A stretch of DNA of 64,000 nt from Dyella humicola (GTDB lineage Bacteria; Pseudomonadota; Gammaproteobacteria; Xanthomonadales; Rhodanobacteraceae). This document shows positions 1-10,153 of the stretch, one piece after another. Numbering within the stretch: the first letter of the stretch is position 1; every line of letters starts with the position of its first letter. Position numbers and translations under genes: made by a program. The DNA lies in the NCBI RefSeq assembly GCF_026283945.1, contig NZ_JAPDPC010000002.1:372001-436000 (forward strand). Direction: 5' to 3'. The notes below the pieces were generated by a model, which saw nothing but the letters and a program-made list of their open reading frames with translations, made no database searches and had not been told where the DNA came from.

Positions 1-1216
1 TCAGGGCGGATGGCGAGTTCATGGCAAAGTACACGCCCGGATGCAGGGATGCAGCGGCGATCAGCGCCATGATGGCGACGAAAGCCTCCATCAGCATGCC
101 GCCGTAACCCACCATGCGGGCCTCGCCCTCACTGGCGAGCAGTTTCGGCGTAGTGCCGGAAGCGATGATGGAATGCCAGCCGGACACCGCGCCGCAGGCG
201 ATGGTGATGAACAGGAACGGGAACAGGTTGCCCTGGAACACCGGGCCGGTGCCATCGATGAACTTGGTCACGGCCGGCATCTGCAGTGTTGGCGCGGCCA
301 GGAAAATCGCCAGCGCCAACAACATGATGGTGCCAATTTTGAGGAAGGTGGACAGGTAGTCGCGTGGCGCCAGCAGCAGCCATACCGGCAGCACCGAGGC
401 GCAGAAGCCATAGCCGATCAGCAACCAGGCGAGCGCCTTGGCGTCGAAGTTGAACATCGGAGCGAGCGTCGACGAGGCGCTGACGTGCGCACCGAACCAG
501 ATCGAGGTCAGCAGCAGCACCAGGCCGATGATCGACACTTCGAGAATCTTGCCTGGACGAATCCAGCGCAGGTAGATGCCCATCAGCAGCGCGATGGGAA
601 TGGTGCAGGCTACGGTGAACGTGCCCCAGGGGCTGTGCGTCAGCGCCTTGACTACCACCAGGGCGAGCACCGCCAGCACGATCATCATCAGGACCAGCAC
701 ACCGAACATGGCGACCACGCCGGCCACGGTCCCCAACTCGTCGCGCAGCATATTGCCCAGCGAACGGCCATCGCGACGCAGCGAAAGGCCGAGGATCATG
801 AAGTCCTGTACGGCACCTGCGAACACCACGCCGAACAGGATCCATAGCGTGCCGGGCAGGTAACCCATCTGCGCCGCCAGCACCGGACCGACCAGCGGCC
901 CGGCGCCCGCGATCGCGGCGAAGTGGTGACCGAACACCACCCACTTGTCGGTCGGCACGTAGTCGAGACCGTCGTTGCGCAGGACCGCGGGTGTGGCCCG
1001 GCTCGGATCCATGCGCAGGACGTTGTCGTTGATGAACTTGCCGTAGAAGCGATAGCCGATCAGGAAGACGGAGATGGCGGCGGCCACCACCCAGATGGCA
1101 TTGATCGGCTCACCTCGGCGCAGGGCGACGACGCCCAGGCACCAGGCGCCGACGATGGCAATGACGGCCCAGAGGATCTTGCCGGCGGGACTCGGTTTGG
1201 CAACGGCGGTATGCAT
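1..1216 (-). CDS. cstA: Carbon starvation protein CstA (3' end outside window)
   Basis: About 405 N-terminal residues are visible; the C-terminus lies beyond base 1. The translation begins [20 protein letters not shown] and has a chain of hydrophobic segments. It contains the CstA signatures [20 protein letters not shown] and [17 protein letters not shown], and later [18 protein letters not shown]. CstA-family proteins are inner-membrane transporters for peptides or pyruvate that are induced by carbon limitation. The ATG at 1216 is preceded by AGGAG nine bases upstream. The gene is divergent from the deformylase gene. The family is clear; the substrate (peptide or pyruvate) cannot be read from the sequence. 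Confidence 0.93.
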   Translation of the reverse strand, partial: MHTAVAKPSPAGKILWAVIAIVGAWCLGVVALRRGEPINAIWVVAAAISVFLIGYRFYGKFINDNVLRMDPSRATPAVLRNDGLDYVPTDKWVVFGHHFAAIAGAGPLVGPVLAAQMGYLPGTLWILFGVVFAGAVQDFMILGLSLRRDGRSLGNMLRDELGTVAGVVAMFGVLVLMMIVLAVLALVVVKALTHSPWGTFTVACTIPIALLMGIYLRWIRPGKILEVSIIGLVLLLTSIWFGAHVSASSTLAPMFNFDAKALAWLLIGYGFCASVLPVWLLLAPRDYLSTFLKIGTIMLLALAIFLAAPTLQMPAVTKFIDGTGPVFQGNLFPFLFITIACGAVSGWHSIIASGTTPKLLASEGEARMVGYGGMLMEAFVAIMALIAAASLHPGVYFAMNSPSAL

Positions 1217-1422
1217 GCGCAATGGCTCCTGAGCAGTCCCCGGCAAGGGTCGTCCCGGCCGACCCGGTGGTCAATGCCATTATGCGCTCGGCAACATTAG
1301 CCATTGGTCGAATGCTCCCCGGCGGCGCAGGGCACGCTGGCATCGCCATCTGCGCGGTAGACTGGCGCTTCGGCTGGCCCAATGCCTGCTGGGCGGCAAA
1401 CCTGCGACAAGCGAGGCGTTCC

Positions 1423-1962
1423 ATGATCCGAGAGATCCTGAAGATGGGCGATGCGCGGCTGTTGCGGGTGGCGCCACCGGTTCCTGATGCGATGATCGGC
1501 AGCGCAGGGCTGGATTCGCTGATCGCGGACATGTTCGACACCATGCATGATGCCGGTGGGGTCGGCCTTGCCGCGCCGCAGATCGGCGTGGACCTGCAAC
1601 TGGTGATCTTCGGCTTCGACCAGTCCGAGCGTTATCCCGATGCGCCGGCGGTGCCGCGTACCATCCTGCTGAATCCCATGATCACGCCGCTTTCGCAGGA
1701 CATGGAAGAGGGCTGGGAGGGTTGTCTCTCGGTGCCGGGGTTGCGTGGCGTAGTGAGCCGCTACTCGCTGATCCGCTATCAGGGGCTGGACCCGAAAGGG
1801 GAGCGCATCGACCGCAATGCCGAGGGGTTTCATGCGCGCGTCGTGCAGCACGAGTGCGATCATCTGATCGGCCGCTTGTATCCGTCGCGCATCACCGACT
1901 TCAGCCGGTTTGGGTATACCGAGGTGTTGTTTCCGGGGATGGACCCAGGCGCGGACGAGTAG
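1423..1962 (+). CDS. def: Peptide deformylase
   Basis: A 179-residue cytosolic metalloenzyme that removes the formyl group from the N-terminal methionine of nascent proteins. All three family motifs are present: [10 protein letters not shown] (residues 46-55), EGCLSVPG with metal-ligand Cys101, and HECDH with His143, Glu144 and His147. The start at 1423 ([10 protein letters not shown]) fits known deformylases; the frame is open further upstream, but that extension has no family similarity. It is monocistronic here and not next to fmt, so it may be a second deformylase copy. A degenerate inverted-repeat pair follows the stop codon. Confidence 0.93.
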   Translation: MIREILKMGDARLLRVAPPVPDAMIGSAGLDSLIADMFDTMHDAGGVGLAAPQIGVDLQLVIFGFDQSERYPDAPAVPRTILLNPMITPLSQDMEEGWEGCLSVPGLRGVVSRYSLIRYQGLDPKGERIDRNAEGFHARVVQHECDHLIGRLYPSRITDFSRFGYTEVLFPGMDPGADE

Positions 1963-1974
1963 GCCGCGTTACTT

Positions 1975-2122
1975 CCTCTCCCTATGGGGGGGAGGATCGA
2001 GGTGAGCCCCGAAAAGGGGGGTAAAGGGCGGGTGCTCGCGGCAAGGCCACAAGAAACCCGCTCCGAATGCGCCTCATCACTAGACCGCCCCCTCACCCCG
2101 GCCCTCTGGGCACGGGTGGAGG
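1975..2122. repeat. Paired inverted palindromic repeat (copy A, degenerate)
   Basis: The left arm near 1975-2040 contains a CCTCTCCC/GGGGGGAGG palindrome and ends in GGGCGGGTGCTCGCG. The right arm at 2088-2119 begins CCCCTCACCCC in inverted orientation. This is the most diverged of the five paired copies in the window. It sits between def and the OPT transporter gene. Confidence 0.7.
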
Positions 2123-2255
2123 TGAAAAAAACCCATTGCGTATCCCCCGAAATCTGGCAAATCTACGCGCTGTCCTGCCGGCCGCCGGCAGCCATCGCAT
2201 TCATGTCGCCCAAGGGCGGCCAGCAGGGGACCACCACCATGACGGGCAGACATTC

Positions 2256-4271
2256 GTGAGCGGCAACCATCCCAGCGCCCAGTCGCGCAAAGAGCTGACC
2301 CTTCGCGGTCTTATCCTCGGCGTCGTGATCACCGTGGTGTTCACCGCCGCCAATGTGTTCTTCGGCCTCAAGGCTGGCCTCACGTTTGCCACCTCGATTC
2401 CGGCGGCGGTGATCTCGATGGCGCTGTTGCGGGCCTTCAAGGACTCGACCATCCAGGAAAACAACATTGTGCAGACGATCGCCTCGGCGGCCGGCACCTT
2501 GTCTTCCATCATCTTCGTGCTGCCCGGCATGATCATGATCGGCTGGTGGACCGGGTTCCCGTTCTGGACTTCGTTCGCCGTGTGCGCGCTGGGCGGCATC
2601 CTGGGCGTGATGTACTCGATCCCGCTGCGCCGCGCCTTGGTGACCAATTCCGACCTGCCGTATCCGGAAGGCCTGGCCTGCGCCGAAGTGCTGAAGGTGG
2701 GCAGTGGCGGAGAGGATGGCGACGGCACTGTCGAGGAAGGCAAGGCCGGCCTGATGGCCGTGCTGTGGGGCTCGATCGTGTCGGCCGTGTTCGCCGTGGT
2801 GGTGGCCACCCAGGTGTTTGCCAGTGACGTGGTGCAGTACTTCCGCGTGGGCAGCAAGGGTTCGGTCAGCGGCTTCGATTTCAATCTTTCCTTCGCGCTG
2901 TTCGCCATTGGCCACCTGGTCGGCCTGTCGGTAGGTATCGCGATGCTAATCGGCGCGGTGATCGGCTGGGGCTGGGGCGTGCCGCATTTCTCGTTGCTGG
3001 CGCAGGCCTCCGGTGCCGTGGCCGACGTGGCCAATGCCACCTGGAGCCACAAGGTGCGTTTCGTGGGGGCGGGCGCGATCGGCGTCTCGGCGATCTGGAC
3101 CCTTGCCAAGCTGGTCAAGCCGGTGATCAGCGGCCTGACTTCAGCCATGGCCGCCTCGCGCGTGCGCAAGGCTGGCAACGCCGATTCGCTGCCGCGCACG
3201 GAGCGCGACATCCCGATCGGTATCGTCGGCCTGATCACACTGGCGTGCTTCATTCCGATCGCATGGCTGCTCGGCTACTTCGGTTCGATCAGCGGTCTGG
3301 GCGACCACCTGATGGTGCTTGCCGTCGGCGGCGTGGCCTTCGTGGTGCTGATGGGCTTCTTCGTTTCCACCGTGTGCGGCTACATGGCCGGCCTGATCGG
3401 CTCGTCGAACAGCCCGCTGTCGGGCGTGGGCATCCTGGTGGTGATCGCCGCGGCCTTGCTGCTGGTGGCGTTCGTCAAGCCGTACGTGGGCCCGGAAGCG
3501 GGCAAGGCGCTGGTGGCGTTCGCGCTGTTCATCACCTCGGTAGTGTTCACGGTGGCGGCGATTGCCAACAACAACCTGCAGGACCTGAAGACCGGCCAGC
3601 TGGTGGACGCCACGCCGTGGCGCCAGCAGGTGGCGCTGGTGATCGGCGTGGTCGCAGGCGCAGCCGTGATTCCGCCGGTGCTGGATCTGCTCAACAAGGC
3701 CTACGGTTTCGTCGGTGTGGCCGGTGTTGGCGCGCATGCGCTGCCGGCGCCACAGGCGGGCCTGATCTCGGCGCTGGCGCAGGGCGTGGTCACCAACAAC
3801 ATCGACTGGAGCCTGATCATTACCGGCATCTGGATCGGTGTGGCCATCATCGCGATCGATGAGGTCCTGCGCCGTACCACCAAGCGGCTGAGCATGCCGC
3901 CCCTGGCGGTGGGCCTGGGTATCTATCTGCCCACGGTCAGCACGCTGATGGTGGTGGTGGGTTCCATCGTTGGTTGGTATTTCGACCGTCGTGCGGATCG
4001 CTCAGCCAAGCCGGAGAGCACCAAGCAGCTTGGCGTACTGCTGGCCTCGGGCCTGATCGTGGGCGAGAGCATCGTTGGTGTGCTGATCGCCGCCATTGTG
4101 GCGTTCGCCGACAAGCTGGGCTTCAGCAACCCGGCAGCACCGCTAGCGCTGGTGGGGCCGGGCTTCGCAGACGCCGCGCAGTGGATCGGCGGCATCGCCT
4201 TCGCGGCCATCGTGGTGGTGATGTACCGTTGGGTGGCCGGCATGGCCCGCAACCTGCCGTCCAAACCCTGA
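2256..4271 (+). CDS. OPT family oligopeptide transporter
   Basis: A polytopic inner-membrane protein of about 671 residues in the oligopeptide transporter (OPT) family, whose bacterial members import peptides or metal chelates. Family features seen are LTLRGLILGVVITVVFTAAN followed by VFFGLKAGLTFATSIPAAVIS near the N-terminus, then NNIVQTIASAAGTLSS, and SSNSPLSGVGILV. There are about 14-16 hydrophobic segments. The open frame extends to an ATG at 2067, but that extension runs through the repeat and is not transporter-like. I chose the GTG at 2256, just before SGNHPSAQ; it has no strong ribosome-binding site, so the start is uncertain. A hairpin follows at 4279-4308. Confidence 0.9.
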   Translation: MSGNHPSAQSRKELTLRGLILGVVITVVFTAANVFFGLKAGLTFATSIPAAVISMALLRAFKDSTIQENNIVQTIASAAGTLSSIIFVLPGMIMIGWWTGFPFWTSFAVCALGGILGVMYSIPLRRALVTNSDLPYPEGLACAEVLKVGSGGEDGDGTVEEGKAGLMAVLWGSIVSAVFAVVVATQVFASDVVQYFRVGSKGSVSGFDFNLSFALFAIGHLVGLSVGIAMLIGAVIGWGWGVPHFSLLAQASGAVADVANATWSHKVRFVGAGAIGVSAIWTLAKLVKPVISGLTSAMAASRVRKAGNADSLPRTERDIPIGIVGLITLACFIPIAWLLGYFGSISGLGDHLMVLAVGGVAFVVLMGFFVSTVCGYMAGLIGSSNSPLSGVGILVVIAAALLLVAFVKPYVGPEAGKALVAFALFITSVVFTVAAIANNNLQDLKTGQLVDATPWRQQVALVIGVVAGAAVIPPVLDLLNKAYGFVGVAGVGAHALPAPQAGLISALAQGVVTNNIDWSLIITGIWIGVAIIAIDEVLRRTTKRLSMPPLAVGLGIYLPTVSTLMVVVGSIVGWYFDRRADRSAKPESTKQLGVLLASGLIVGESIVGVLIAAIVAFADKLGFSNPAAPLALVGPGFADAAQWIGGIAFAAIVVVMYRWVAGMARNLPSKP

Positions 4272-4278
4272 TCATCCT

Positions 4279-4308
4279 GGTCGCGGCCTGCCTGAAGCGG
4301 CCGCGACC
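4279..4308 (+). terminator. Terminator-like hairpin after OPT gene
   Basis: GGTCGCGGCC and GGCCGCGACC form a perfect 10-bp stem around a 10-base loop, eight bases after the OPT stop codon. There is no T-tract, so intrinsic termination is plausible but not assured. Confidence 0.5.
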
Positions 4309-4417
4309 AAATGTCATCCCTGCATGCCACGATCGAACAGGAGAGCGCCTTGACCGGCTATCCTAGACGGTCGCAGCGAAGGTCCTGCGTGCAGGTCGAT
4401 GTGGAGGCGGTAAACGC

Positions 4418-7024
4418 GTGGTGGAGCAGACTGGGGTGGAGGCCCCGATTTCCGGAGATGTGCTGGCTCGTCCTGGCCTGATGGCCAGGCTGCGCCGGTT
4501 GGCCGGTCCCCTGCTTTCAGTGGCAATGCTGTGCCTGGCGCTGTGGGCGCTGCGGCGCCTGGCCAGCGAGGTGAGCTACCGCGAGGTGGCCCGCTACGTT
4601 CACGGCCTAGAGAACTATCGCGTTGCGCTGGCCGTACTGCTGACCGCCGGCAGTTATGGCGTAATGACCCTGTACGACTGGTTCGGTCTGGCCTATGTCG
4701 GCAAGCGCCTGCCGCGCGCCCAGGTCAGCTTGATTTCCTTTATCAGTTACGCCTTCAGCAATGCGCTGGGTATGGCTTTGCTGATTTCTGGTTCGATCCG
4801 CTACCGCTTCTATATCCAGGCCGGCCTGACCACCGCGGAGGTGGCCAAGGTCGTGTTGTATTGCACGCTCAGTTTCTGGCTCGGCCTGTGCGCGTTGACT
4901 GGCGTGACGCTGTTGTTCGTGCCCGTGCCCCCATCGTTGCCCTTGGCCAGTTGGCGCTTGCCGGTGGCCGCCGTGCTCACCGCCATTCCCTTGCTATGGC
5001 TGGTGGGCAATCGCCTGTTGGGACGTCCGCTGCGCATTTGGCGCTGGCGGGTGAGCCTGCCGTCGGCGCGCGTCGCCGCGCGCCAGATCCTGGTGGGTGC
5101 GGTGGACTGGGGGCTGGCCGCGTACGTGCTCTACCTGCTGATGCCGGACCAGGTGGATACCGGCTTCGGACATTTCCTGGCGATCTTCGTGCTGGCGCAG
5201 ATCGCCGGTCTAATCAGCCATGTGCCAGGCGGGCTGGGCGTGTTCGAAGCGGTGATGCTGGCCGGCTTCGGTGCCGCGGGTAACCAGGGACTGGAGGCGC
5301 CGATCCTCGGTGCGCTGGCCGCCTACCGCCTGATCTACTATTTCCTGCCGTTGCTGGCCGCGACGCTGGTGGTGCTGGTGCGCGAAGCGCGCGGTCTGCG
5401 CACCAAGGCGCTGCTGGCGCCGTGGTTCACGGCGTTACTGCCACCTTTCTTCGCTGGCTTGACCTTGGTTTCAGGTGCGGTGCTGCTGTTCTCCGGCGCC
5501 ACCTCGGGGCTGCCGACGCGCATGGCGATCCTGCGCGATGTATTGCCGCTGGCGGTGCTGGAAGTCTCCCACTTCCTGAGCAGCGTGGTCGGCATGATGC
5601 TGCTGATTCTCGCGCGCGGCCTGCAGCGCCGGCTGGATGCGGCCTATGTGCTGACGCTCGTGCTGCTGGTGCTGGGCGCGGTGCTGTCGCTGCTCAAGGG
5701 CATCGACTACGAAGAAGCCATCCTGCTGTCACTGCTGGCCCTGGCACTGGCGCCAGCGCATCAGCTGTTCTACCGGCGCACGTCGCTGTTCAGTGCCAGC
5801 TTCTCGATGGGCTGGATCATCGCGATTCTCGCCGTGCTGGTCTGTGCCGGCTGGCTGGTCGCCTTCAGCTACAAGCACGTGGAATACAGCAACAACCTGT
5901 GGTGGGAATTCAGCTTCTATCACGGCGGTGCGCCGCGCGCCTTGCGCGCACTGGTGGGTGCGGCGGCAGCGGGTCTGCTGTTTGCACTGGCCAACCTGAT
6001 CCGCCCGGCACGACCGGACCTGCGCTTGCCGAACGAAGCGGAGCTGGAGCGCGCACTGCCGCTGATCAAGGAGTATTCGTCGGCGCAGGCACATCTGGCG
6101 CTGATGGGCGACAAGACGCTGCTATTCGATCCCGAGGGCAAGGCCTTCATCATGTACGACGTGGAAGGCCGCAGCTGGGTTGCCATGGGCGATCCGGTGG
6201 GTGAGTCGGAAGCAGCGCGTCGTGAGCTGGTGTGGACCTTTCGTGACCAGTGCGAGCGCGCAGGCGGATGGCCGCTGTTCTACCAGGTACGGCCGGAAGA
6301 TCTGGATCTCTATCTCGAAGTGGGCATGAACTTGCTGAAGATCGGCGAGGAAGCCCGGGTCTTGCTTGGCAGCTTCAATCTCGACGGCAAGTCGAAGAAG
6401 GTACTGCGCAACACCGTCAACAAGCTCACCCGCGAAGGCATGCGGTTGGAGATCGTGCCGGCGGAAGCGGTGGAGTCGCTGCTGCCACGCCTGAAGAAAA
6501 TCTCGGATGCCTGGATGCGCGACAAGGGCGTGCGCGAGAAAGGCTTCTCGCTGGGCACGTTCGATCCGCACTACCTGCAGCGCACGCCGATGGCCCTGGT
6601 ATGGCAGGGCGAGGAGCTGGTGGCGTTTTCCAACCTGTTCCTCACCGATAGCAAGGAGGAGGCATCGCTGGACCTGATGCGTCACCTGCCTGAAGGCACC
6701 GCCGGCATCATGGATTTCATGTTCGTCGAACTGATGACCTGGGCCAGGCAGGAAGGCTACCGTTGGTTCAATCTCGGCATGGCGCCGCTTTCCGGCCTGC
6801 AGAACCGACGCAGCGCGCCGCTGTGGAGCCGTCTGGGCGCGATGCTGTTTGGACGCGGCGAGCGCTTCTACAACTTCCGCGGCCTGCACAAGTACAAGGA
6901 CAAATTCGACCCGGTGTGGGAACCTCGCTACCTCGCCGTGCCTAACGGCATTGCGTTGCCGCTGGTGTTCGCCAACGTGGCGAGCCTCATTTCGGGTGGA
7001 CTTTCGGGCATGGTGCGCCGTTGA
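4418..7024 (+). CDS. mprF: Bifunctional lysylphosphatidylglycerol flippase/synthetase MprF
   Basis: An 868-residue inner-membrane protein of normal MprF length. The N-terminal half has about 14 membrane segments, including the flippase-type ISHVPGGLGVFEAVMLAGFG. The C-terminal DUF2156 domain (about 540-850) carries LLFDPEGKAFIMYDVEGRSW, AMGDPVG and the RWFNLGMAPLSGL motif. It transfers lysine from Lys-tRNA to phosphatidylglycerol and flips the product, lowering surface negative charge against cationic peptides and acid. The GTG at 4418 is preceded by GGAGG. The stop codon overlaps the TTG start of the virJ-like gene, so the two are almost certainly translated from one message. The amino acid transferred could be alanine rather than lysine. 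Confidence 0.93.
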   Translation: MVEQTGVEAPISGDVLARPGLMARLRRLAGPLLSVAMLCLALWALRRLASEVSYREVARYVHGLENYRVALAVLLTAGSYGVMTLYDWFGLAYVGKRLPRAQVSLISFISYAFSNALGMALLISGSIRYRFYIQAGLTTAEVAKVVLYCTLSFWLGLCALTGVTLLFVPVPPSLPLASWRLPVAAVLTAIPLLWLVGNRLLGRPLRIWRWRVSLPSARVAARQILVGAVDWGLAAYVLYLLMPDQVDTGFGHFLAIFVLAQIAGLISHVPGGLGVFEAVMLAGFGAAGNQGLEAPILGALAAYRLIYYFLPLLAATLVVLVREARGLRTKALLAPWFTALLPPFFAGLTLVSGAVLLFSGATSGLPTRMAILRDVLPLAVLEVSHFLSSVVGMMLLILARGLQRRLDAAYVLTLVLLVLGAVLSLLKGIDYEEAILLSLLALALAPAHQLFYRRTSLFSASFSMGWIIAILAVLVCAGWLVAFSYKHVEYSNNLWWEFSFYHGGAPRALRALVGAAAAGLLFALANLIRPARPDLRLPNEAELERALPLIKEYSSAQAHLALMGDKTLLFDPEGKAFIMYDVEGRSWVAMGDPVGESEAARRELVWTFRDQCERAGGWPLFYQVRPEDLDLYLEVGMNLLKIGEEARVLLGSFNLDGKSKKVLRNTVNKLTREGMRLEIVPAEAVESLLPRLKKISDAWMRDKGVREKGFSLGTFDPHYLQRTPMALVWQGEELVAFSNLFLTDSKEEASLDLMRHLPEGTAGIMDFMFVELMTWARQEGYRWFNLGMAPLSGLQNRRSAPLWSRLGAMLFGRGERFYNFRGLHKYKDKFDPVWEPRYLAVPNGIALPLVFANVASLISGGLSGMVRR

Positions 7025-7821
7025 AACGACTTTGGAAGTACGTAGCGCTGGCTCTGGTATTGGCTGCGGCCGTTGGGCTGTGGGCCTGGCAACCGTGGCA
7101 TCACGCCAGCATCGACGAATCGATCGTGATGGTGCCTGTCGCGCCAGGCGTCACGCCGCCGGCGGGACGCGAGGACGTGGTCGCGATCTTCTATTCGGGT
7201 GATGGCGGCTGGCGTGATCTTGATCAGTCGCTGGGCAAGATCATGGCGTCGCACGGCATCCCGGTGGTGGGCATCAGTCTGCTCAAGTACTACTGGCGTG
7301 AGCGCTCCGCCGCTGACTCCGCGGCCGACCTCGATGCGTTGATCACGCGCATGACGGCCCAGGGCGATAAGCGTCGTATCTGGCTGATCGGCTTCTCGTT
7401 CGGCGCCGACGTGCTGCCGTCGATCGTTGGCAATCTCAGCGCCGAAGGGCGTGCCCGGATCGCCCAGATCGTCATGCTTTCGCCCAGCAGGGACGTGAAC
7501 TTCGAGATTGAAATGGAAGGCTATATGAAGGAGGGCTGGTGGAAGACCCATACCCAGGACTTCTTCCAGTGGATCAATCCCGTCCATCACTCGGATGCGA
7601 AGCCGCCGCTGCTGGCGTTGAATGGCCACCCGCCGGTGGTGTGCTACTACGGCATCAAGGACAAGGACGACACCATCTGCGCCGATCCTGGCCTGCCGTC
7701 CTGGATCAAGGTCTACGAGAAGACCGGCGACCACCACTTCGACTACAACTACGAAGGGCTGGCGCGGCAGATGATTGATGATCTGCCGGCCGCAGTGCCA
7801 GCCTCCGCTGGCGCGCACTGA
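7021..7821 (+). CDS. virJ: AcvB/VirJ-family serine hydrolase (putative lysyl-PG hydrolase)
   Basis: A 266-residue protein with an N-terminal signal anchor (residues 5-24) and a periplasmic alpha/beta-hydrolase fold. The nucleophile elbow GFSFGAD places Ser126. Acidic residues near 217-220 (KDKDD) and the GDHHFDYN stretch (His238/239) fit the rest of a triad. AcvB of Agrobacterium hydrolyses lysyl-phosphatidylglycerol in the periplasm and has two VirJ-like halves; this protein has one, as in VirJ. The TTG start overlaps the mprF stop, which strongly suggests synthesis and degradation of the same lipid. An alternative start exists but has no better ribosome-binding site. Confidence 0.85.
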   Translation: MKRLWKYVALALVLAAAVGLWAWQPWHHASIDESIVMVPVAPGVTPPAGREDVVAIFYSGDGGWRDLDQSLGKIMASHGIPVVGISLLKYYWRERSAADSAADLDALITRMTAQGDKRRIWLIGFSFGADVLPSIVGNLSAEGRARIAQIVMLSPSRDVNFEIEMEGYMKEGWWKTHTQDFFQWINPVHHSDAKPPLLALNGHPPVVCYYGIKDKDDTICADPGLPSWIKVYEKTGDHHFDYNYEGLARQMIDDLPAAVPASAGAH

Positions 7822-7957
7822 AGTTACGGCAAGCTCAGCGTTGGGGCTCTGAGCCGGCAGGCCTGGCAGCATTGAACGGGAATGCCTCGCTACGGCGAAC
7901 CCGGCCGGCAGCAACTTCGCGCATGTCGTTCGACTTAATCATGGATTAGCCGGGTTG

Positions 7958-9133
7958 ATGAGCATCATGCAGAGCAATGCCGCGACGAATACGCGCAACC
8001 ACGGCATCGATCTGCTGCGCGGCATTTCCATCCTGCTGGTCGTGCTGCATCACATCGGCCTGCGCATTCCGCTCAAGAAAAGCCTGCTCGCGGATGTCTT
8101 GCCGACACGGTTGCTGAGTGCGTTGAACTACAACGGCTATGAGGCCGTTTTCGTGTTCTTCGTCATTTCAGGCTTCCTGATCACCAGCCACGCGCTTCGC
8201 CGCAGTGGCTCGCTGGCACAGATCGATCTGCGCGCGTTTTACGCCCGGCGCTTTTCGCGCATTGCGCCCTGCCTCCTGTTGCTGGTGGCCGTGCTCAGTG
8301 TCTTGCACTTGCTGGGCGTGGACGACTACGCGATCAAGCGCGAAGGGCAGTCGCTGCCGCGTGCCATCGTGGCTGCATTGGGTTTCCATTTGAACTGGTA
8401 CGAAGGCGTGACGGGTTACCTGCCGGGCAACTGGGATGTGTTGTGGTCGTTGTCGATCGAGGAAGTGTTCTACATCGGTTTCCCCATCGTGTGCCTGCTG
8501 ACAAGGCGCGCCTGGCTACTCGTGCCGATGCTCGCGGTATTGGCGCTGTCGCTGCCGTTCACGCGTGCAGCGCTCGAAGGCAACGAGATCTGGCAGGAGA
8601 AGGCTTATCTGCCGGGCATGGCAGCGATCGCGACGGGCGTAATCGGTGCGCTGTTGACGTCACGTTGGCCCGCGCCGTCAGCGGTTGTGGCGAGAGCTGT
8701 GCAGTGGATCGGCGTCGTTGGACTGCTCGCGGTCTTGCTGGCCGAGCACTGGCTGTGGCCGCTTTTGCACGACGGTTCCATGCTGGTACTGACCTTGTCG
8801 TCGCTGAGCCTGGTGGTCGCCTGCCAATGGCGGCAGGACTTGCCGGCGCTGCGGGGCCTGGGTTGGCTGCGTCGATGGGGCCAGCTCAGCTACGAGATCT
8901 ATCTCACCCACATGTTCGTGGTGTTCGCGATCGTGCGTGCATACAAGGCGACGGGCGGCGATCCGCTGCTCGGCTTCCTGTGGTACCTGCCTGTGCTGCC
9001 GCTGTGTTGGCTGCTGGGCGCGATGGTGGCGCGTTTCATCTCCACCCCAGCGGAGCGCCGTTTGCGCACGAGGCTGCTCTCGTCTTCCGTGCCACGGCAG
9101 CAAGCGATACAGCCGGCGAGTGCAACGGACTGA
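7958..9133 (+). CDS. Acyltransferase 3 (OafA/YrhL) family membrane protein
   Basis: A protein of about 391 residues with roughly ten membrane segments. It opens with NHGIDLLRGISILLVVLHHIG, whose RGIxILLVxxHH pattern is typical of the family and contains the proposed catalytic histidine. FVISGFLITSHAL and ARRFSRIAPC follow, and then WSLSIEEVFYIGFP. Such enzymes O-acylate LPS O-antigen, exopolysaccharide, peptidoglycan or small molecules; the acceptor cannot be predicted. Starts are possible at 7955 (TTG), 7958 (ATG) and 7967 (ATG). It lies alone between virJ and the convergent pyrF. Confidence 0.85.
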   Translation: MSIMQSNAATNTRNHGIDLLRGISILLVVLHHIGLRIPLKKSLLADVLPTRLLSALNYNGYEAVFVFFVISGFLITSHALRRSGSLAQIDLRAFYARRFSRIAPCLLLLVAVLSVLHLLGVDDYAIKREGQSLPRAIVAALGFHLNWYEGVTGYLPGNWDVLWSLSIEEVFYIGFPIVCLLTRRAWLLVPMLAVLALSLPFTRAALEGNEIWQEKAYLPGMAAIATGVIGALLTSRWPAPSAVVARAVQWIGVVGLLAVLLAEHWLWPLLHDGSMLVLTLSSLSLVVACQWRQDLPALRGLGWLRRWGQLSYEIYLTHMFVVFAIVRAYKATGGDPLLGFLWYLPVLPLCWLLGAMVARFISTPAERRLRTRLLSSSVPRQQAIQPASATD

Positions 9134-9151
9134 GCCCGGCGTAACCGGGCT
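9133..9151. terminator. Bidirectional hairpin between acyltransferase and pyrF
   Basis: AGCCCGG-CGTAA-CCGGGCT forms a perfect 7-bp stem in the 26-bp gap between two convergent genes, which is the expected place for a shared terminator. Confidence 0.6.
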
Positions 9152-9159
9152 TGGTTCGT

Positions 9160-9987
9160 TCAGCGATAGCGATTGATGCTATCGCGCAGTTCCAGCGTGG
9201 CAGCGCGTGCGGCCTGGGCGAAATCTTCGCCGTTGCCGGCGTAGAGAATCGCGCGGGACGAGCTGATCAGCAGGCCCGTACCGTCAGCACTGCGACCATT
9301 GCGCACCACGGCTTCCACATCACCGCCTTGCGCGCCGATGCCGGGAACCAGCAGCGGCATGTCGCCGACCAGGGCGCGCACTTCCCGCAACTGCTCGGGC
9401 CATGTTGCGCCGGTAACCAGCGCGCAGTTCCGATTGCCGTTCCAATCGTTGGCAATGATCTTTGCCACGTGTTGATAGAGCGGCAGCGTGTTGCCGTCCT
9501 CGTCAGTGACCTTCAGGTCCTGCAGGTCGGCGGCACCTGGATTGGACGTGTGGCACAGCAGGATCACGCCTTTGTCGGCGCGATTGAGAAAGGGCTGGAT
9601 GGAATCGCGGCCGAGATACGGGTTGAGCGTCACCGCATCGGCGCCATAACGTTCAAATGCTTCGGTGGCGTAATGCTGGGCGGTACTGCCGATATCACCG
9701 CGCTTGGCGTCGAGGATCACCGGCACGCCGGGATGCCTGGCGTGGATGTGCGCGATCAAGCGCTCTAGCGCATCTTCCGCGCGTAACGCGGCGAAATGCG
9801 CGATCTGCGGCTTGTACGAGCACACCAGGTCGGCCGTGGCGTCGACGATGGCGCGGCAGAACTCGAACACGGCGTCGGCGGAGCCTTGTAAATGCGCCGG
9901 AAACTTTGCGGGTTCAGGATCGAGGCCGACGCAGACCAATGAGTTGTTGCGGGTCCATGCCTGTTGCAGGGATTGCATGAAGTGCAT
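9160..9987 (-). CDS. pyrF: Orotidine-5'-phosphate decarboxylase (type 2)
   Basis: A 275-residue enzyme of the long type 2 PyrF group, which converts OMP to UMP in pyrimidine synthesis. Landmarks are [15 protein letters not shown] near the start, the catalytic [10 protein letters not shown] segment, [14 protein letters not shown] and [10 protein letters not shown] near the phosphate-binding end. The ATG at 9987 is preceded by GGAG with good spacing. The frame continues upstream through a repeat, where it is not PyrF-like. It converges on the acyltransferase gene. Confidence 0.95.
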   Translation of the reverse strand: MHFMQSLQQAWTRNNSLVCVGLDPEPAKFPAHLQGSADAVFEFCRAIVDATADLVCSYKPQIAHFAALRAEDALERLIAHIHARHPGVPVILDAKRGDIGSTAQHYATEAFERYGADAVTLNPYLGRDSIQPFLNRADKGVILLCHTSNPGAADLQDLKVTDEDGNTLPLYQHVAKIIANDWNGNRNCALVTGATWPEQLREVRALVGDMPLLVPGIGAQGGDVEAVVRNGRSADGTGLLISSSRAILYAGNGEDFAQAARAATLELRDSINRYR

Positions 9988-10009
9988 CGGGGTCTCCTCG
10001 CGGCTTTGT

Positions 10010-10143
10010 CCCTCTCCCCTCCGGGGAGAAGGCAGGGTGAGGGGACAATCTTGCCGTATCGCTAAAAGATGGTGCGGTTCTATGGAGGACAGGGGCCAGT
10101 CGTGACCCCTCACCCCAACCCTCTCCCCAACGGGGAGAGGGGG
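10010..10143. repeat. Paired inverted palindromic repeat (copy B)
   Basis: The left arm at 10010-10044 (CCCTCTCCCC...GGGTGAGGGG) and the right arm at 10105-10143 (CCCCTCACCCCAACCCTC then CCCC/GGGGAGAGGG) are inverted relative to each other. About 60 bp of non-coding DNA lies between them. The inner flank of the left arm, ACAATCTTGCC, resembles that of copy C. It lies between pyrF and ettA. Confidence 0.85.
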
Positions 10144-10153
10144 AAGAGCGGCC

